From Mangrovimonas yunxiaonensis (GTDB lineage: Bacteria; Bacteroidota; Bacteroidia; Flavobacteriales; Flavobacteriaceae): a stretch of DNA of 64,000 nt. Location: contig NZ_JPFK01000007.1 in assembly GCF_000733475.1 (NCBI RefSeq), positions 244,501 to 308,500 on the forward strand, given 5' to 3'. The position numbers and the translations under genes were made by a program. The notes below the pieces were generated by a model. It worked only from the letters and a program-made list of their open reading frames with translations. It did no database searches and had not been told where the DNA came from. This document shows positions 16,367 to 25,786 of the stretch, in pieces; position 1 is the first letter of the stretch; each line of letters starts with the position of its first letter.

Positions 16367-18553
16367 ATGTCAACGCTAAGGTTTTATGCCATTAAAGAAT
16401 CTTTAAATAGAAAGGCTATTAAAATTGAAGAGCCTAAAAGACGCTCAGAAGGTTTTGCTGCTAATGTGTTTAATCAAAACGCTATGCGACAGTATTTAAC
16501 CAAAACTGCTTATGCTAGTGTAACAGATGCTATAGAGAAGGGGACGAAGATAGATAGAGATACTGCCGATCATATTTCTACAGGTATGAAAGAGTGGGCT
16601 ATTTCTAAAGGAGCTACGCACTATACACACTGGTTTCAGCCGTTAACAGGTACAACGGCAGAAAAGCACGATGCTTTTTTCGAGCCTATTGGCGATGGTT
16701 TAGCGATAGAAAAATTTGGCGGCGGGCAATTGGTGCAACAAGAGCCCGATGCGTCTAGTTTTCCTAATGGTGGAATAAGAAACACCTTTGAGGCTAGAGG
16801 GTATACCGCTTGGGATCCCACATCTCCAGCATTTATTTATGGGACCACACTTTGTATTCCTACAGTTTTTGTGTCGTACACAGGAGAAGCCTTAGATAAT
16901 AAAACGCCGCTTTTAAGAGCCTTGCAAGCCATAGATGCAGCAGCGGTTGATGTGTGTAAGTATTTCGATAAAAACGTTAAGAAAGTCAATGCGTCCTTAG
17001 GTTGGGAGCAAGAATATTTTTTAATAGACAGGGCTTTGGCGGTGTCAAGACCAGACATAACCTTAACAGGAAGGACTTTGTTGGGGCATTCGGCAGCTAA
17101 AGGCCAGCAGTTGGATGATCATTATTTTGGGAGCATTCCTAAGCGGGCGATGTCTTTTATGCAGGACTTAGAAAACGAGTGCTTGCTTTTAGGAATTCCG
17201 GTTAAAACACGACATAACGAGGTGGCACCAAACCAGTTCGAGCTAGCGCCAATTTACGAAGAGGCTAATTTGGCAGTTGACCACAACTCCCTTTTAATGG
17301 ATGTTATGGAGCGTGTAGGTGAGCGTCACGATTTAAAAGTATTGTTGCACGAAAAGCCTTTTGCGGGTGTAAATGGCTCTGGTAAACACAACAACTGGAG
17401 TTTGAGTACAGATACGGGGATAAACTTACTTGGTCCGGGGAAGACGCCTATGAGCAACCTTCAGTTTTTAACCTTCTTCATAAATACAATTAAAGCTGTA
17501 ATGGATAACGAGGAGCTGTTAAGAGCTTCTGTAGCTTCGGCTGGCAACGACCATAGGTTGGGTGCAAACGAAGCGCCGCCAGCTATTATTTCGGTGTTTA
17601 TTGGAGAGCAGTTAACCAATGTTTTAAATGAATTGGAGCATGTAACCAATGGTAAATTAACGCCGCAGGAAAAAACCGACCTAAAACTTAATGTGGTTGG
17701 TAAAATCCCAGAAATTCTTTTAGACAATACCGACAGAAACCGCACCTCGCCATTTGCTTTTACAGGCAATAAATTTGAATTTAGAGCGGTAGGTTCTTTG
17801 GCAAACTGTGCAAACCCTATGACGGTTTTAAACACCATAGTGGCAAAGCAGTTAATAATGTTTAAAGAAGAGGTAGATGCGTTAATTAAGGCTAAAAAAC
17901 TTAAAAAAGATGAGGCTATTTTCAATGTGCTAAGAGAGTATATTAAAGTGTCTAAACGTATCCTTTTCGAAGGAAATGGTTATAGTGAGGCTTGGGAGAA
18001 AGAGGCTGAAAAACGCGGTTTGAGTAATAATAAAACCACCCCCGAAGCACTAAAAGTAAAAGTGAGCGATAGGGTTGTTGCTTTGTTTGAGGAAATGGGT
18101 GTGATGAATAAGGTAGAGTCCAAAGCACGCTATGAGATAGAGATGGAAGAGTATGTTTTACGAATCCAGATAGAAGGCCGCGTGTTAGGTGATATTGCTA
18201 GAAACCATGTCGTGCCAATCGTTGTGAAGTACCAAAATGTGTTGATTGAAAATGTAAAAGGTCTTAAGGAGATTTATGGGGCAGGCTTTAAAAAGCACGC
18301 CAAGGAGCAGTTGAATTTAATCGAAGACATTTCAAGACGATTGGAGGTTATTAACTCGACCATAACGCAAATGATCGAAGAGCGCAAAAAGGCCAATAAA
18401 ATTGAAGATGTAGAAGAAAAGGCCCATGCGTATTGCCATAAGGTAAGACCGTTGTTTCAAGACATACGCTACCATTGCGATAAATTAGAACTGTTGGTAG
18501 ATGATAAGCTTTGGCCGCTAACCAAATATAGAGAGCTGCTGTTTACTAAGTAG
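16367..18553 (+). CDS. glnN: Glutamine synthetase type III
   Basis: This ATP-dependent enzyme makes glutamine from glutamate and ammonia. The 728-residue length is diagnostic of the GSIII class; GSI is about 470. Motifs include GGGQLVQQEPDASSFPNGG, the glutamate/metal segment GWEQEYFLIDR, RHNEVAPNQFELAPIYEEAN, and KPFAGVNGSGKHNNWSL, which carries the ATP and glutamate loop. A GSIII-specific C-terminal helical extension follows. It is monocistronic, with a long upstream gap. GSIII is the usual glutamine synthetase of Bacteroidota. The opposite-strand frames inside it are shadows. Confidence 0.97.
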   Translation: MSTLRFYAIKESLNRKAIKIEEPKRRSEGFAANVFNQNAMRQYLTKTAYASVTDAIEKGTKIDRDTADHISTGMKEWAISKGATHYTHWFQPLTGTTAEKHDAFFEPIGDGLAIEKFGGGQLVQQEPDASSFPNGGIRNTFEARGYTAWDPTSPAFIYGTTLCIPTVFVSYTGEALDNKTPLLRALQAIDAAAVDVCKYFDKNVKKVNASLGWEQEYFLIDRALAVSRPDITLTGRTLLGHSAAKGQQLDDHYFGSIPKRAMSFMQDLENECLLLGIPVKTRHNEVAPNQFELAPIYEEANLAVDHNSLLMDVMERVGERHDLKVLLHEKPFAGVNGSGKHNNWSLSTDTGINLLGPGKTPMSNLQFLTFFINTIKAVMDNEELLRASVASAGNDHRLGANEAPPAIISVFIGEQLTNVLNELEHVTNGKLTPQEKTDLKLNVVGKIPEILLDNTDRNRTSPFAFTGNKFEFRAVGSLANCANPMTVLNTIVAKQLIMFKEEVDALIKAKKLKKDEAIFNVLREYIKVSKRILFEGNGYSEAWEKEAEKRGLSNNKTTPEALKVKVSDRVVALFEEMGVMNKVESKARYEIEMEEYVLRIQIEGRVLGDIARNHVVPIVVKYQNVLIENVKGLKEIYGAGFKKHAKEQLNLIEDISRRLEVINSTITQMIEERKKANKIEDVEEKAHAYCHKVRPLFQDIRYHCDKLELLVDDKLWPLTKYRELLFTK

Positions 18554-18726
18554 TAAGCAAAAGTACTAGATAAACGTAGTAAAGGCGTTTGATAAAGATG
18601 TGTTCTGTCCTGAAAAAAAAGGGGGGGGAGGCAAGTCTTTGTTAAGCGCCTTTTTTTATGGATGTCTTGGGAGGGTTTTAATCGTTAAAACTAGCTTAAT
18701 TTAAAGCAAAAATAAATTACAATGCT

Positions 18727-18734
18727 TACTTTTG
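18727..18734 (+). promoter_or_regulatory. -7 box for purM
   Basis: TACTTTTG matches TAnnTTTG exactly and lies 17 bases before the purM ATG, giving a very short leader. A -33 element is not obvious. Confidence 0.45.
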
Positions 18735-18751
18735 TGCCTTAAAACCAGCCC

Positions 18752-19930
18752 ATGAGTGAAGAAATAAGCAAAAGGTACTCGCAACGAGGTGTTTCTGCAT
18801 CTAAAGAAGATGTGCACAGCGCCATTAAAAACATCGATAAAGGTTTGTTTCCAAAGGCCTTTTGTAAAATTGTTCCTGATTATTTAACCGGCGATCAAGA
18901 TTATTGCTTGGTTATGCATGCCGATGGGGCGGGAACCAAAAGTTCCTTGGCCTATATGTATTGGAAGGAAACAGGAGATCTTTCTGTTTGGAAGGGCATT
19001 GCTCAAGATGCATTAATTATGAATGTTGATGATTTGTTGTGTGTAGGAGCGGTAGATAACATCATGCTTTCTTCAACCATAGGAAGAAATAAAAACGTGA
19101 TTCCTGGCGAGGTAATTGCGGCAATAATTAATGGAACTGAGGCGCTTATTTCAGAGTTGGAAGCATTTGGTGTAACAATCCACTCAACAGGAGGCGAAAC
19201 AGCAGATGTGGGCGATTTGGTGCGTACAATTATTGTAGATTCTACTGTAACGGCTCGTGTTAAACGCGATCAAGTTATTGATAATGCCAACATAAAATCG
19301 GGAGATGTTATTGTGGGGCTGGAGTCGTTTGGACAAGCAACCTACGAAAAAGCATACAATGGCGGTATGGGAAGCAATGGGCTTACATCGGCAAGACACG
19401 ATGTGTTTCATAAATATTTAGCCGAAAAGTTCCCAGAAAGTTTTGATGGTGCTGTTCCTATGGATTTGGTGTATTCTGGAAATGTTAAATTAACCGATGC
19501 GGTTGAGGGTGTGCCAATAGATGCTGGGAAGTTAGTGCTTTCGCCTACAAGAACCTATGCGCCTATAATCAAGAAAATCTTGTCAAAATATAACAGTGCC
19601 GATATTCACGGAATGATTCACTGTAGTGGTGGTGCGCAAACTAAGATTCTTCACTTTGTTGAAAATTTACACATCATAAAAGATAATATGTTCGATGTTC
19701 CGCCGTTGTTTAAGCTTATTCAGCAGCAATCAGGAACCGATTGGAAAGAAATGTACCAGGTGTTTAACTGTGGGCACCGTATGGAATTGTACGTAAGTCC
19801 CGAGGTTGCCGATGATATTATTGCGATATCGAAAAGTTTTAACGTAAATGCCAAGGTCGTTGGTCGTGTGGCAGCATCCGATGAGAAAAAGCTAACCATA
19901 AAAAGCGATTACGGAACGTTTGAGTATTAA
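18752..19930 (+). CDS. purM: AIR synthase (phosphoribosylformylglycinamidine cyclo-ligase)
   Basis: PurM closes FGAM to aminoimidazole ribonucleotide with ATP in purine synthesis. The 392-residue protein carries the AIRS signatures: HADGAGTKSSLAYMYW, DALIMNVDDLLCVGA, GGETADVGD, and a C-terminal IHGMIHCSGGAQTK. It is longer than the roughly 345-residue E. coli PurM and is the diverged version usual in Bacteroidota, often labelled only 'AIR synthase related protein'. Its role is therefore inferred from family and phylum. A DUF3078 gene follows after 29 bases. Confidence 0.88.
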   Translation: MSEEISKRYSQRGVSASKEDVHSAIKNIDKGLFPKAFCKIVPDYLTGDQDYCLVMHADGAGTKSSLAYMYWKETGDLSVWKGIAQDALIMNVDDLLCVGAVDNIMLSSTIGRNKNVIPGEVIAAIINGTEALISELEAFGVTIHSTGGETADVGDLVRTIIVDSTVTARVKRDQVIDNANIKSGDVIVGLESFGQATYEKAYNGGMGSNGLTSARHDVFHKYLAEKFPESFDGAVPMDLVYSGNVKLTDAVEGVPIDAGKLVLSPTRTYAPIIKKILSKYNSADIHGMIHCSGGAQTKILHFVENLHIIKDNMFDVPPLFKLIQQQSGTDWKEMYQVFNCGHRMELYVSPEVADDIIAISKSFNVNAKVVGRVAASDEKKLTIKSDYGTFEY

Positions 19931-19959
19931 TAATTAATAGTAGCAAAAGCATAAATTTT

Positions 19960-20925
19960 ATGAAAAACCTCTTTTGTTTGTTTGTGTTATTTTTATCCGG
20001 TTATGTTTATGCGCAACCGGATTCTTTATTCTTTAAAGTGCCCGGGGGTAAAATCGAGGCGAAAGAAGGGACTTGGGTCCATAAAAATAAAGCAGGATTG
20101 GACATTAGTGAGGTGGCTTTTGTAAATTGGAATGCAGGAGGTAGTAATTCCATCTCGGCTTTGTTGAGTTTTGAGAGTCAATTAAAATATGAATTCCGTC
20201 ATTTTTTCTGGACATCAACCCTGTTAACACGTTATGGTGTGAACAAGCAGCAAGAACAGGAAATGCGAAAAACCGACGATATTATCGACGTGAGTTCTGT
20301 GGTGGGCTACCGCAAAGACACATTAACCAACTGGTACTACTCGGCGCGCTTTAATTTTAAGTCTCAGTTTACCAATGGATATCATTATCCAGATAAAAAC
20401 AAAGCCATTTCTAAGCTTATGGCGCCAGGGTATTTGTTTTTGGGAGGTGGTGCGGAATATGGCAAGAACATCGATAAATTTTCTAGTTACTTTTCGCCCC
20501 TAACCTTAAAGGCTACCTTTGTTTTAGATGATGAATTGGCAAACTTAGGATCGTTTGGGGTAAGGCCGGCAGAATATGATAGTGCCGGTAATTTAATACG
20601 AGAAGGGGAGCGGGTGAGGAAAGAAATAGGTGTGCTGTTTACCAATGCCTATGAAACCAAGCTTTTCGAGAACATTTCGGTAAAACATTTTGTGAGTCTT
20701 TATACCGATTACATTAACAACTTTGGGAATGTTGATATCGATTGGCAGGTAAACTTCGATTTTAAGGTAAACGATTTTGTACGCGCTACTTTGGGGTCGC
20801 ATTTAAAGTACGACGACGATACCAAGGTTTTGGTAGAAACAGATGTGGCTGGAGAGTATGAGGAAGAAGGTGCTACGGTACAATGGAAGCAGCTGTTAGG
20901 TGTGGGGGTTGTTGTTGATTTTTAG
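19960..20925 (+). CDS. DUF3078 exported protein, probable outer-membrane barrel
   Basis: This 321-residue protein has a clear signal peptide (MKNLFCLFVLFLSGYVYAQP, cut after the AQ). The mature part opens with the DUF3078 hallmark around 'VAFVNWNAGGSNSISALLSFE' (first 20 residues of it seen at about 49-68) and consists of alternating beta strands rich in Tyr/Phe/Trp, ending in VVVDF with a terminal Phe typical of outer-membrane barrels. Function is unknown. It is 29 bases behind purM and may be co-transcribed. Confidence 0.8.
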   Translation: MKNLFCLFVLFLSGYVYAQPDSLFFKVPGGKIEAKEGTWVHKNKAGLDISEVAFVNWNAGGSNSISALLSFESQLKYEFRHFFWTSTLLTRYGVNKQQEQEMRKTDDIIDVSSVVGYRKDTLTNWYYSARFNFKSQFTNGYHYPDKNKAISKLMAPGYLFLGGGAEYGKNIDKFSSYFSPLTLKATFVLDDELANLGSFGVRPAEYDSAGNLIREGERVRKEIGVLFTNAYETKLFENISVKHFVSLYTDYINNFGNVDIDWQVNFDFKVNDFVRATLGSHLKYDDDTKVLVETDVAGEYEEEGATVQWKQLLGVGVVVDF

Positions 20926-21112
20926 TCTTCTTATGTTTTTAAAACTTTTTAAAAATTGTTAACTTTTCTGTGTTGATAAATTTTTAATCTTCTATCTATC
21001 AGCACATTAACAATTGGTTATTGATAACTTTATAGTTTCGGTTGTTTTTTTAATTGGTTTTTTTGTTAAGTTCACACTTTAATTCTAATCCATTAAAAAA
21101 CCAAAAGTCACT

Positions 21113-23659
21113 ATGAGTACCAATACAGTCACAACACAAAAAAAAACGTACACACAGCAGCAAGCTTTTGAAGCTGCGGTGGAGTATTTTAACGGTGATG
21201 ATTTGGCAGCGCGCGTATGGGTAAATAAATATGCTTTAAAAGATTCTGAAGGGCATATTTATGAGCTTACACCCAACGATATGCATAAGCGTATTGCCAA
21301 AGAAATTGCCAGAATTGAAACCCGTTATCCAAATCCAATGTCAGAGGAGGAGGTGTTTCAGCTTATTAAGAATTTCAAATACATCGTCCCTCAAGGCAGC
21401 CCAATGGCGGGTATTGGTAACCCCTACCAAATGGCCTCCTTATCTAATTGTTTTGTAATTGGTAACGATGGCGATTCTGATTCTTATGGAGGAGTCATGA
21501 AAATCGATCAAGAGCAGGTGCAGCTCATGAAACGCCGCGGGGGCGTTGGCCACGATTTGTCGCACATAAGACCCAAAGGCAGCGCTGTTAAAAACTCAGC
21601 CTTAACATCAACTGGGATTGTACCTTTTATGGAGCGATATTCCAATTCTACAAGAGAGGTTGCTCAAGACGGTAGGCGAGGTGCTTTAATGTTGTCGGTG
21701 TCCATAAATCATCCAGATTCAGAAGATTTTATCGATGCTAAAATGGAGCAGGGCAAGGTAACTGGAGCCAATGTGTCTGTACGTATAGACGATGGCTTTA
21801 TGCAGGCTGTTAAAAACAATGCCGACTACACACAAAAATACCCGGTTTTTAGTAGCAATCCTAAGGTTTCAAAAACGATTAAAGCCGAAAAACTTTGGAA
21901 AAAAATAGTGCATAACGCATGGAAATCAGCAGAACCGGGCATCCTGTTCTGGGATACCATAACCCGCGAATCGGTTCCAGATTGTTATGCCGATTTAGGC
22001 TATAAAACCGTATCGACCAACCCTTGTGGCGAAATTCCTTTATGTCCATACGATTCTTGTCGCCTATTGGCCATTAACTTGTTCTCTTATGTAGAAAACC
22101 CTTTTACGGCTCAGGCAACGTTTAATTTCGATCTGTTCAAAAAACACGTGGCTTACGCACAGCGTATCATGGACGACATTATAGATTTAGAGCTGGAAAA
22201 GATAGATGTGATTATTAAGAAAATAGATGATGACCCCGAATCTGATGAAATAAAAGGCACCGAGCGCCGCTTGTGGATGAACATTAGAAAAAAGGCAGAA
22301 GAAGGAAGAAGAACGGGAATAGGTATTACGGCAGAAGGCGATATGTTGGCAGCTCTAGGAATTCGTTATGGCTCTGAAGAAGGAAATGCTTTTTCTGTAG
22401 AGGTTCATAAAACCTTGGCTATAGCAGCCTACAGAGCTTCGGTATATGCTGCTAAAGAGCGTGGAGCATTTGCCATTTTTGATGCCGAGCGCGAAGCGGA
22501 AAACCCATTTATCCAACGCTTAAAAGAAGCCGATGAGAAATTGTATTACGAAATGTTGGAGTATGGCAGACGAAACATTGCCTTGTTAACCATTGCGCCA
22601 ACAGGTACGACAAGCTTAATGACACAAACCAGTTCTGGAATCGAGCCCGTGTTTATGCCGGTGTATAAAAGACGAAGAAAAGTAAATCCAAACGATAAAG
22701 ATGTGCGTGTGGATTTTGTTGATGAAGTAGGAGATTCTTGGGAAGAGTATGTGGTGTTCCATCATAGGTTTAAGCAATGGATGGAAGTTAACAACATAAA
22801 AGTAGACGATAATTGTCCGCAAGATGAGCTGGATGCCATAGTAAAACAATCGCCGTATTACAAGGCAACATCCAACGATGTAGATTGGTTGAGCAAAGTG
22901 AGTATGCAAGGGGCGGTTCAAAAATGGGTAGACCACTCAATAAGTGTAACCATTAACCTGCCAAACGATGTGTCTGAAGATTTGGTGGGCGAATTGTATT
23001 TGAAAGCCTGGGAAGTAGGCTGTAAAGGAGTAACCGTTTATCGTGATGGATCGCGATCTGGAGTGTTAATTTCTAACGACGACAAAAAGGAAGAGACAGA
23101 ATCGTTAACCGATTTCCCGACCAAACGACCGCAAACCTTAGAGGCAGAAGTGGTTCGTTTTCAAAATAATAAGGAAAAATGGATTGCTTTTATAGGATTA
23201 ATAGATGGTAAGCCCTACGAAATCTTTACAGGTTTGGCTGATGATGAAGATGGTATTTTAATGCCACGCTGGGTAACAGGAGGTTTAATTATAAAAAACA
23301 GAAACGAAGATGGGAGCTCGCGATACGATTTTCAATACCAAAACAAACGCGGGTACAAAACCACAATCGAAGGGCTTTCGCATAAGTTTGATCCGGAGTA
23401 CTGGAACTATGCCAAGCTAATATCCAGTACCTTGCGCCACGGTATGCCAATAGATAAAATTGTAGATTTAATTAACAGTTTGCAGTTGGATAGCGAATCT
23501 ATTAATACCTGGAAGAATGGTGTGGGACGTGCCTTAAAACGTTATGTAGAGGACGGAACAAAAGCAAAAGGAACGTGTTCTAATTGTAATTCAGACAAGG
23601 TAGTTTATCAAGAAGGCTGTTTAACCTGCCAAGATTGTGGCTCGTCTAAATGTGGATAA
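21113..23659 (+). CDS. nrdJ: Adenosylcobalamin-dependent ribonucleotide reductase (class II)
   Basis: This 848-residue enzyme reduces ribonucleotides to deoxyribonucleotides with a radical made from adenosylcobalamin, independent of oxygen. Seen are the fold core with SLSNCFVIG, VSTNPCGEIPLCPYDSCRLL (active-site Cys and N-P-C-G-E loop), the finger-loop region TIAPTGTTSLMTQTSSGIEP, and GCKGVTVYRDGSRSGVL. The C-terminus ends in a six-Cys zinc-like tail (CSNCNSD, CLTCQDCGSSKCG), which in class II enzymes relays electrons from thioredoxin. It is monocistronic with a terminator behind it. It requires vitamin B12, as does icmF downstream. Confidence 0.95.
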   Translation: MSTNTVTTQKKTYTQQQAFEAAVEYFNGDDLAARVWVNKYALKDSEGHIYELTPNDMHKRIAKEIARIETRYPNPMSEEEVFQLIKNFKYIVPQGSPMAGIGNPYQMASLSNCFVIGNDGDSDSYGGVMKIDQEQVQLMKRRGGVGHDLSHIRPKGSAVKNSALTSTGIVPFMERYSNSTREVAQDGRRGALMLSVSINHPDSEDFIDAKMEQGKVTGANVSVRIDDGFMQAVKNNADYTQKYPVFSSNPKVSKTIKAEKLWKKIVHNAWKSAEPGILFWDTITRESVPDCYADLGYKTVSTNPCGEIPLCPYDSCRLLAINLFSYVENPFTAQATFNFDLFKKHVAYAQRIMDDIIDLELEKIDVIIKKIDDDPESDEIKGTERRLWMNIRKKAEEGRRTGIGITAEGDMLAALGIRYGSEEGNAFSVEVHKTLAIAAYRASVYAAKERGAFAIFDAEREAENPFIQRLKEADEKLYYEMLEYGRRNIALLTIAPTGTTSLMTQTSSGIEPVFMPVYKRRRKVNPNDKDVRVDFVDEVGDSWEEYVVFHHRFKQWMEVNNIKVDDNCPQDELDAIVKQSPYYKATSNDVDWLSKVSMQGAVQKWVDHSISVTINLPNDVSEDLVGELYLKAWEVGCKGVTVYRDGSRSGVLISNDDKKEETESLTDFPTKRPQTLEAEVVRFQNNKEKWIAFIGLIDGKPYEIFTGLADDEDGILMPRWVTGGLIIKNRNEDGSSRYDFQYQNKRGYKTTIEGLSHKFDPEYWNYAKLISSTLRHGMPIDKIVDLINSLQLDSESINTWKNGVGRALKRYVEDGTKAKGTCSNCNSDKVVYQEGCLTCQDCGSSKCG

Positions 23660-23683
23660 ACACATTGTTGCTATAAAACTTTT

Positions 23684-23713
23684 AAAAAGGGCGCTCTTAG
23701 GTGCCCTTTTTTT
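23684..23713 (+). terminator. Terminator of nrdJ
   Basis: An 11-bp stem (AAAAAGGGCGC pairing with GTGCCCTTTTT, one wobble) with a T7 tail lies 25 bases past the nrdJ stop. Confidence 0.85.
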
Positions 23714-23803
23714 ATACCAACGCGTCACAGTAGTTAATGTTTTTGGTGATGTAGGGTTAAGGCATTTTAAGTGGTGATATGGTTTAATGTTGCTTGGGGG
23801 TGT

Positions 23804-23832
23804 TTGGCAATTCATAAATTATCGTATTTTTG
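23804..23832 (+). promoter_or_regulatory. Promoter of prfA
   Basis: TTG at 23804-23806, an 18-base spacer and TATTTTTG at 23825-23832 match both elements of the Bacteroidota promoter. The prfA ATG is 21 bases downstream. Confidence 0.7.
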
Positions 23833-23853
23833 CCCAACTAATAAAACAGGTAG

Positions 23854-24930
23854 ATGTTAGAGAAGTTAGAAATAGTTAAACAACGCTTTGATGAGGTTAG
23901 CGATTTAATTATCCAACCGGATATTATTGCCGACCAAAAGCGTTACGTTCAATTAAATAAAGAGTACAAGGACTTAAAAGTCTTGGTCGATAAACGCGAG
24001 GAATACAAAACAATTTTAGATAGAATTGCCGAGGCTGAAGAGATTATTAGCGATGGTAGCGATGCTGAAATGGTAGAAATGGCCAAGATGCAAATGGATG
24101 AAGGCAAAGAGCGAATTCCGCTTTTAGAGGATGAAATTCGATTTTTGCTTATTCCTAAAGACCCGGAAGATGCCAAGAACGCAGTAGTAGAATTACGTGC
24201 CGGAACCGGTGGTGATGAAGCGAGTATTTTTGCCGGGGACTTGTTTAGAATGTATACCAAATATTGTGAAAGCAAAGGGTGGAAAGTTAGCACCGTAGAT
24301 TTTAGCGAAGGCACTAATGGTGGCTTTAAAGAAATCCAATTCGAGGTTGAAGGTGATGATGTTTACGGAACTTTAAAGTTCGAGGCAGGTGTACACCGCG
24401 TGCAGCGTGTTCCGCAAACCGAAACGCAGGGGCGAGTGCATACCAGTGCAGCAACGTGCATGGTGTTTCCAGAAGCCGAGGAGTTTGATGTAGAAATCGA
24501 CCCTAAAGATGTGCGTATCGATTATTTCTGTTCTTCAGGGCCTGGAGGGCAATCGGTAAACACCACTTATTCGGCGGTTCGTTTAACACATACACCAACA
24601 GGATTGGTAGCCCAATGTCAAGATCAGAAATCGCAACACAAAAACAAGGAGAAGGCCTTTAGGGTATTGCGCTCTCGTTTGTACGATTTAGAATTGGCTA
24701 AAAAACAAGCAGAAGAAGCCGCAAAACGTGGGAGCATGGTAACTTCTGGCGATAGAAGTGCTAAAATTAGAACATACAACTACCCGCAAGGGCGTGTTAC
24801 CGATCACAGAATAAACCTTACCCTGTACGATTTACAGAACATCATTAATGGTGACATACAAAAAATTATAGATGAATTGCAGTTGGCCGAAAATACCGAA
24901 AAACTAAAAGCTAGCGACGAAACAATTTAA
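23854..24930 (+). CDS. prfA: Peptide chain release factor 1
   Basis: RF1 reads UAA and UAG in the ribosomal A site and triggers release of the finished protein. The 358-residue length is standard. The codon-reading tripeptide P-x-T is seen in [17 protein letters not shown], and the catalytic GGQ in [17 protein letters not shown]. An N-terminal coiled-coil domain and the conserved [17 protein letters not shown] segment are also present. It has its own promoter and a terminator before pyrF. Assignment as RF1 rather than RF2 rests on the P-x-T motif and on the absence of a programmed frameshift. Confidence 0.97.
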   Translation: MLEKLEIVKQRFDEVSDLIIQPDIIADQKRYVQLNKEYKDLKVLVDKREEYKTILDRIAEAEEIISDGSDAEMVEMAKMQMDEGKERIPLLEDEIRFLLIPKDPEDAKNAVVELRAGTGGDEASIFAGDLFRMYTKYCESKGWKVSTVDFSEGTNGGFKEIQFEVEGDDVYGTLKFEAGVHRVQRVPQTETQGRVHTSAATCMVFPEAEEFDVEIDPKDVRIDYFCSSGPGGQSVNTTYSAVRLTHTPTGLVAQCQDQKSQHKNKEKAFRVLRSRLYDLELAKKQAEEAAKRGSMVTSGDRSAKIRTYNYPQGRVTDHRINLTLYDLQNIINGDIQKIIDELQLAENTEKLKASDETI

Positions 24931-24935
24931 ACAAC

Positions 24936-24959
24936 AAGCCTCATTTTGGGGCTTTTTTT
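24936..24959 (+). terminator. Terminator between prfA and pyrF
   Basis: A 7-bp stem AAGCCTC / GGGGCTT (one G-U pair) with a T7 run ends 5 bases before the pyrF start. It ends prfA transcripts or attenuates read-through into pyrF. Confidence 0.75.
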
Positions 24960-24964
24960 ATAAG

Positions 24965-25786
24965 ATGACAACACAAGAGCTAATAAACCAGATTAAAGTA
25001 AAAAAATCCTTTTTGTGTATAGGATTGGATGTCGATTTAAATAAAATACCGCCACACCTTTTAAGTGAAGAAGATCCTATATTTGCTTTTAATAAAGCCA
25101 TTATCGATGCAACACACCACCTGGCGGTGGCCTATAAACCCAATACGGCATTTTACGAAGCTTATGGTGTAAAAGGGTGGGAATCCCTCGAAAAAACCAT
25201 AGCGTATCTAAATGCAAATCACCCAGAAATGTACACCATTGCCGATGCAAAACGTGGCGATATAGGGAATACAAGTAAAATGTATGCCCAAGCATTTTTT
25301 GAGGATCTGGGGTTTGATAGTGTTACCGTTGCACCCTATATGGGAAAAGATTCGGTAGAGCCTTTTCTGTCGTTTAAAAACAAGCATACCATTTTATTGG
25401 CGCTAACCTCTAATGCGGGCGCCTTCGATTTTCAAACTCAAGAAATAAACGGTAAAGAACTTTACAAACAGGTGTTAGAAACATCTAAAACTTACGAAAA
25501 CTCTGAAAATTTAATGTATGTGGTTGGTGCTACCAAGGCTGAATTTTTAGCAGAAGTTAGGCAGATTGTTCCCAGCAGTTTTTTATTGGTGCCTGGTGTT
25601 GGAGCTCAAGGTGGCGACCTAAAAAGTGTTTGCAAATACGGCATGTCCCCAAACGTTGGACTGCTTATAAACTCATCAAGAGGCATTATATATGCGTCTA
25701 ATAACACTGATTTTGCACAAGCGGCTGCCATAAAAGCTAAAGAACTTCAGCAGCAAATGGAAGAGATCCTGAATCATGCAGGTTAA
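24965..25786 (+). CDS. pyrF: Orotidine 5'-phosphate decarboxylase (long type)
   Basis: PyrF decarboxylates OMP to UMP, the last step of pyrimidine synthesis. The 273-residue sequence is the longer type-2 form. The active-site segment [18 protein letters not shown] contains the D-x-K-x-x-D charge network. [11 protein letters not shown] opens the barrel and the phosphate-binding end is [11 protein letters not shown]. The start codon lies 5 bases behind a T-run terminator, so the promoter must overlap the end of prfA or expression depends on read-through. Its 3' end overlaps the next gene by 11 bases. Confidence 0.95.
   Translation: MTTQELINQIKVKKSFLCIGLDVDLNKIPPHLLSEEDPIFAFNKAIIDATHHLAVAYKPNTAFYEAYGVKGWESLEKTIAYLNANHPEMYTIADAKRGDIGNTSKMYAQAFFEDLGFDSVTVAPYMGKDSVEPFLSFKNKHTILLALTSNAGAFDFQTQEINGKELYKQVLETSKTYENSENLMYVVGATKAEFLAEVRQIVPSSFLLVPGVGAQGGDLKSVCKYGMSPNVGLLINSSRGIIYASNNTDFAQAAAIKAKELQQQMEEILNHAG

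Noticed and set aside
20926-21112. Cobalamin riboswitch upstream of nrdJ (and similarly before icmF, 28078-28346)
   Set aside because: No B12-box-like sequence or recognisable long leader fold was seen in either gap; NrdJ and IcmF use the cofactor but that alone does not imply a riboswitch.
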